A program made the position numbers and the translations under genes. Of a stretch of 64,000 nucleotides of DNA, positions 62,394 to 64,000 are shown one piece after another (position 1 is the stretch's first letter; each line of letters starts with the position of its first letter). This DNA comes from Novosphingobium sediminicola (GTDB lineage Bacteria > Pseudomonadota > Alphaproteobacteria > Sphingomonadales > Sphingomonadaceae), in assembly GCF_014196525.1 (NCBI RefSeq), contig NZ_JACIDX010000005.1, forward strand, positions 124,001 through 188,000. The letters run 5' to 3'. The notes below the pieces were generated by a model that worked only from the letters and a program-made list of their open reading frames with translations, was not told where the DNA came from and did not search any database.

Positions 62394-63670
62394 AGAACAT
62401 CATCGATCGCGTTCGCCGCCTCGTCAACGAAGGGGGCATGACCCGCGCCGGTCTGGCCCGCGCAGCAGGGCTTCATGCCAACACCCTGCGCGATGTCAAC
62501 GAAGCGGAATGGAACCCCACCGCCGAAACGCTGGGCAAGCTTGAGCGTTTCCTTGACGAGAGCGACGAGACCCCGGTGCTGGTCAGCATCGAGGAAATCA
62601 TCGAGGAGGCCCGCAACGGGCGGATGTACATCCTTGTCGATGACGAAGACCGCGAAAACGAAGGCGATCTGATTATCCCGGCCCAGATGGCCACCCCCGC
62701 CGCGATCAATTTCATGGCCACCTATGGCCGCGGCCTTGTCTGCCTTGCCCTTTCGCATGAACGTGTTGACCAGCTTGGTCTGGAACCGATGAGCCGCCGC
62801 AACGGCACCCCGCTGGGCACGGCCTTCACCGTCTCGATCGAGGCCAAGGAAGGCATCAGCACCGGCATTTCAGCCGCCGATCGCGCGCGCACCGTCTCGG
62901 TTGCCATCGACGGCAGCAAGGGCCCGGCCGACATCGTCAGCCCCGGCCATGTGTTCCCTCTCCGCGCGCGTCCGGGCGGCGTGCTGGTGCGCACCGGCCA
63001 CACCGAAGCGGCGGTGGACATTTCGCGCCTTGCGGGCCTCAACCCCTCGGCCGTCATCTGCGAGGTGATGAGCGATGACGGCACGATGGCGCGTCTGGAT
63101 GATCTGCTGCTGTTTGGCCGCCAGCATGGCATCAAGATCGCCACGATCCGCGACCTGATCGCCTATCGCCGCAAGCATGACCGCATGGTCAGCCTGAAGT
63201 CGGAAACCTCCTTCAAGAGCCGTTTCGGCGGCGAATGGCAGGCCCGCGCCTATGCCAACAAGGCGACCGGCGAGGAAAATCTCGTCCTGCTGAAAGGCCG
63301 TATCGACCCCAGCAAGCCGACGCTGGTGCGCATGCATTCCACCTCGATGTTCAGCGATCTGCTGGGCGAAGATAGCCCGCGCGCCGATCTGCTGCACCGC
63401 TCGATGGAAATCATCGGCGAGGAAGGCGCGGGCGTGATCGTTTTCGTCAACCGCCCCCATTCGGAAGTGTCCAAGTCCTTCGAATATCGCCAGCTGGCGA
63501 TTGACGGCAACACCAAGCCGCTCGAAGAACTGCGCGATTACGGCGTGGGCGCGCAGGTTCTGGCCGAGCTGGGCATCCATGAGCTGGTGCTTTTGACCAA
63601 TACGCATCATACGCTTGTCGCGCTGGAAGGTTATGGGCTGACCATCACCGAAGAACGCCGCATTGCTTGA
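62387..63670 (+). CDS. ribB: 3,4-dihydroxy-2-butanone 4-phosphate synthase with N-terminal HTH and degenerate GCH II domain (RibBX-type)
   Basis: 427 residues. Residues 6-57 form an XRE/lambda-repressor-type helix-turn-helix ([20 protein letters not shown], then [14 protein letters not shown]). Residues 66-265 are DHBP synthase with [23 protein letters not shown] and [10 protein letters not shown] intact. Residues 270-427 resemble GTP cyclohydrolase II, but the three zinc cysteines are missing: HSTSMFSD stands where HSExxTGD with Cys is expected and SPRADLL where RCDCG is expected. So only the RibB reaction (ribulose 5-phosphate to DHBP) is likely, as in the RibBX variant. ribH follows 14 nt downstream. 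Confidence 0.9.
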   Translation: MTQNIIDRVRRLVNEGGMTRAGLARAAGLHANTLRDVNEAEWNPTAETLGKLERFLDESDETPVLVSIEEIIEEARNGRMYILVDDEDRENEGDLIIPAQMATPAAINFMATYGRGLVCLALSHERVDQLGLEPMSRRNGTPLGTAFTVSIEAKEGISTGISAADRARTVSVAIDGSKGPADIVSPGHVFPLRARPGGVLVRTGHTEAAVDISRLAGLNPSAVICEVMSDDGTMARLDDLLLFGRQHGIKIATIRDLIAYRRKHDRMVSLKSETSFKSRFGGEWQARAYANKATGEENLVLLKGRIDPSKPTLVRMHSTSMFSDLLGEDSPRADLLHRSMEIIGEEGAGVIVFVNRPHSEVSKSFEYRQLAIDGNTKPLEELRDYGVGAQVLAELGIHELVLLTNTHHTLVALEGYGLTITEERRIA

Positions 63671-63684
63671 TTGAAGGACCTATC

Positions 63685-64000
63685 ATGGCCAAGTTTCTGA
63701 TTGTCGAAGCCCGCTTCTATGACCACCTCAACGATATGCTGGTCGAAGGCGCGCGGGCCGCGCTGAAGGCGGCAGGGCATAAGGTCGATGTGCTGACCGT
63801 GCCGGGCGCGCTGGAAATTCCGGGCGCCATCTCGCTGGCTGAGGCTTCGGGCGAATATGAAGGCTATGTGGCCATCGGCGTGGTGATCCGGGGTGAGACC
63901 TATCACTTCGAAATCGTGGCGGGCGAAAGCGCGCGCGGGATCATGGCGCTGACCATGGATGGCATTGCAATCGGCAACGGCATCCTGACGGTCGAAAACG
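63685..64000 (+). CDS. ribH: 6,7-dimethyl-8-ribityllumazine synthase, N-terminal part, cut by window edge
   Basis: 105 visible codons starting [20 protein letters not shown], with AAGGA 6 nt upstream. Family motifs present: the N-terminal strand with its substrate-facing Phe-Tyr, [14 protein letters not shown], and [16 protein letters not shown] with the catalytic His. It condenses DHBP with the ribityl-pyrimidine to lumazine. It lies in an operon with ribB, whose product it uses. Confidence 0.95.
   Translation, partial: MAKFLIVEARFYDHLNDMLVEGARAALKAAGHKVDVLTVPGALEIPGAISLAEASGEYEGYVAIGVVIRGETYHFEIVAGESARGIMALTMDGIAIGNGILTVEN

Overview
The window is a compact, GC-rich chromosomal segment of an alphaproteobacterium, almost certainly a sphingomonad and most plausibly Novosphingobium. 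The signs are alphaproteobacterial gene orders (hrcA-grpE divergent from rph-rdgB-hemW; glyQ-glyS-ppdK; mreB-mreC-mreD-mrdA-rodA; pdhC next to lpd), a heat-shock promoter of the alphaproteobacterial CTTG-N17-CYTATNT type, an archaeal/eukaryal-type ProS, a LigF-like beta-etherase, and a PEP-CTERM protein. No phage, insertion sequence, CRISPR array or plasmid gene is visible. The genus is inference; the gene calls rest on motifs read from the sequence.

Layout. 1-2301 (minus): end of the pyruvate dehydrogenase cluster, E2 (pdhC), a hotdog thioesterase and E3 (lpd, cut by the window edge). 2563-12 kb: a universal stress protein facing a long minus-strand series (radA, cvpA, a NifU-like protein, phaR, proS, an LprI-like protein, an M28 peptidase, rnr). 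12.3-18.3 kb: heat-shock genes dnaK-dnaJ and hrcA-grpE, with a PCu(A)C copper chaperone and a glycine-zipper lipoprotein between them. 18.4-27 kb: rph, rdgB, hemW, xerC on plus; a CAP protein, an acyltransferase, gshB, yraN and rsmI on minus. 26-31.6 kb: an LpoA-like lipoprotein, parE, a second acyltransferase, a GFA protein and the LigF-like GST. 31.7-39.6 kb: a NamZ-like/DOMON-like pair, tyrS, a PilZ protein, an MFS transporter, a dienelactone hydrolase, hisI, a possible structured RNA, comF and a methyltransferase. 39.8-45.5 kb: ppdK, glyS, glyQ. 45.6-54.8 kb: two tandem TraB/GumN proteins, a short L25, pth, a Gly/Ser-rich PEP-CTERM protein, ychF, a MaoC dehydratase, a nucleotide pyrophosphatase-like enzyme and mutL. 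55-61 kb: the rod-shape operon. 61-64 kb: three identical tRNA-Lys(CTT) genes, a third acyltransferase, and the start of a riboflavin operon (ribBX-type ribB, ribH).

Most of the content is housekeeping: protein folding, translation, cell-wall elongation, DNA repair and topology, central carbon metabolism. The most interesting observations are non-coding or architectural. (1) A three-copy intergenic element of about 200-240 bp is built from three hairpins whose stem sequences covary between copies. (2) A riboflavin enzyme carries an N-terminal XRE-type helix-turn-helix and a C-terminal GTP cyclohydrolase II domain lacking its zinc cysteines, and alternating TGTGA/TCACA half-sites lie on its start codon, which suggests an enzyme that binds its own promoter. 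(3) A plus-strand gene-free stretch between hisI and comF ends in a perfect 14-bp terminator hairpin and looks like a structured small RNA. Many genes are joined by ATGA, TAATG or TGATG stop/start overlaps, so translational coupling appears common here.
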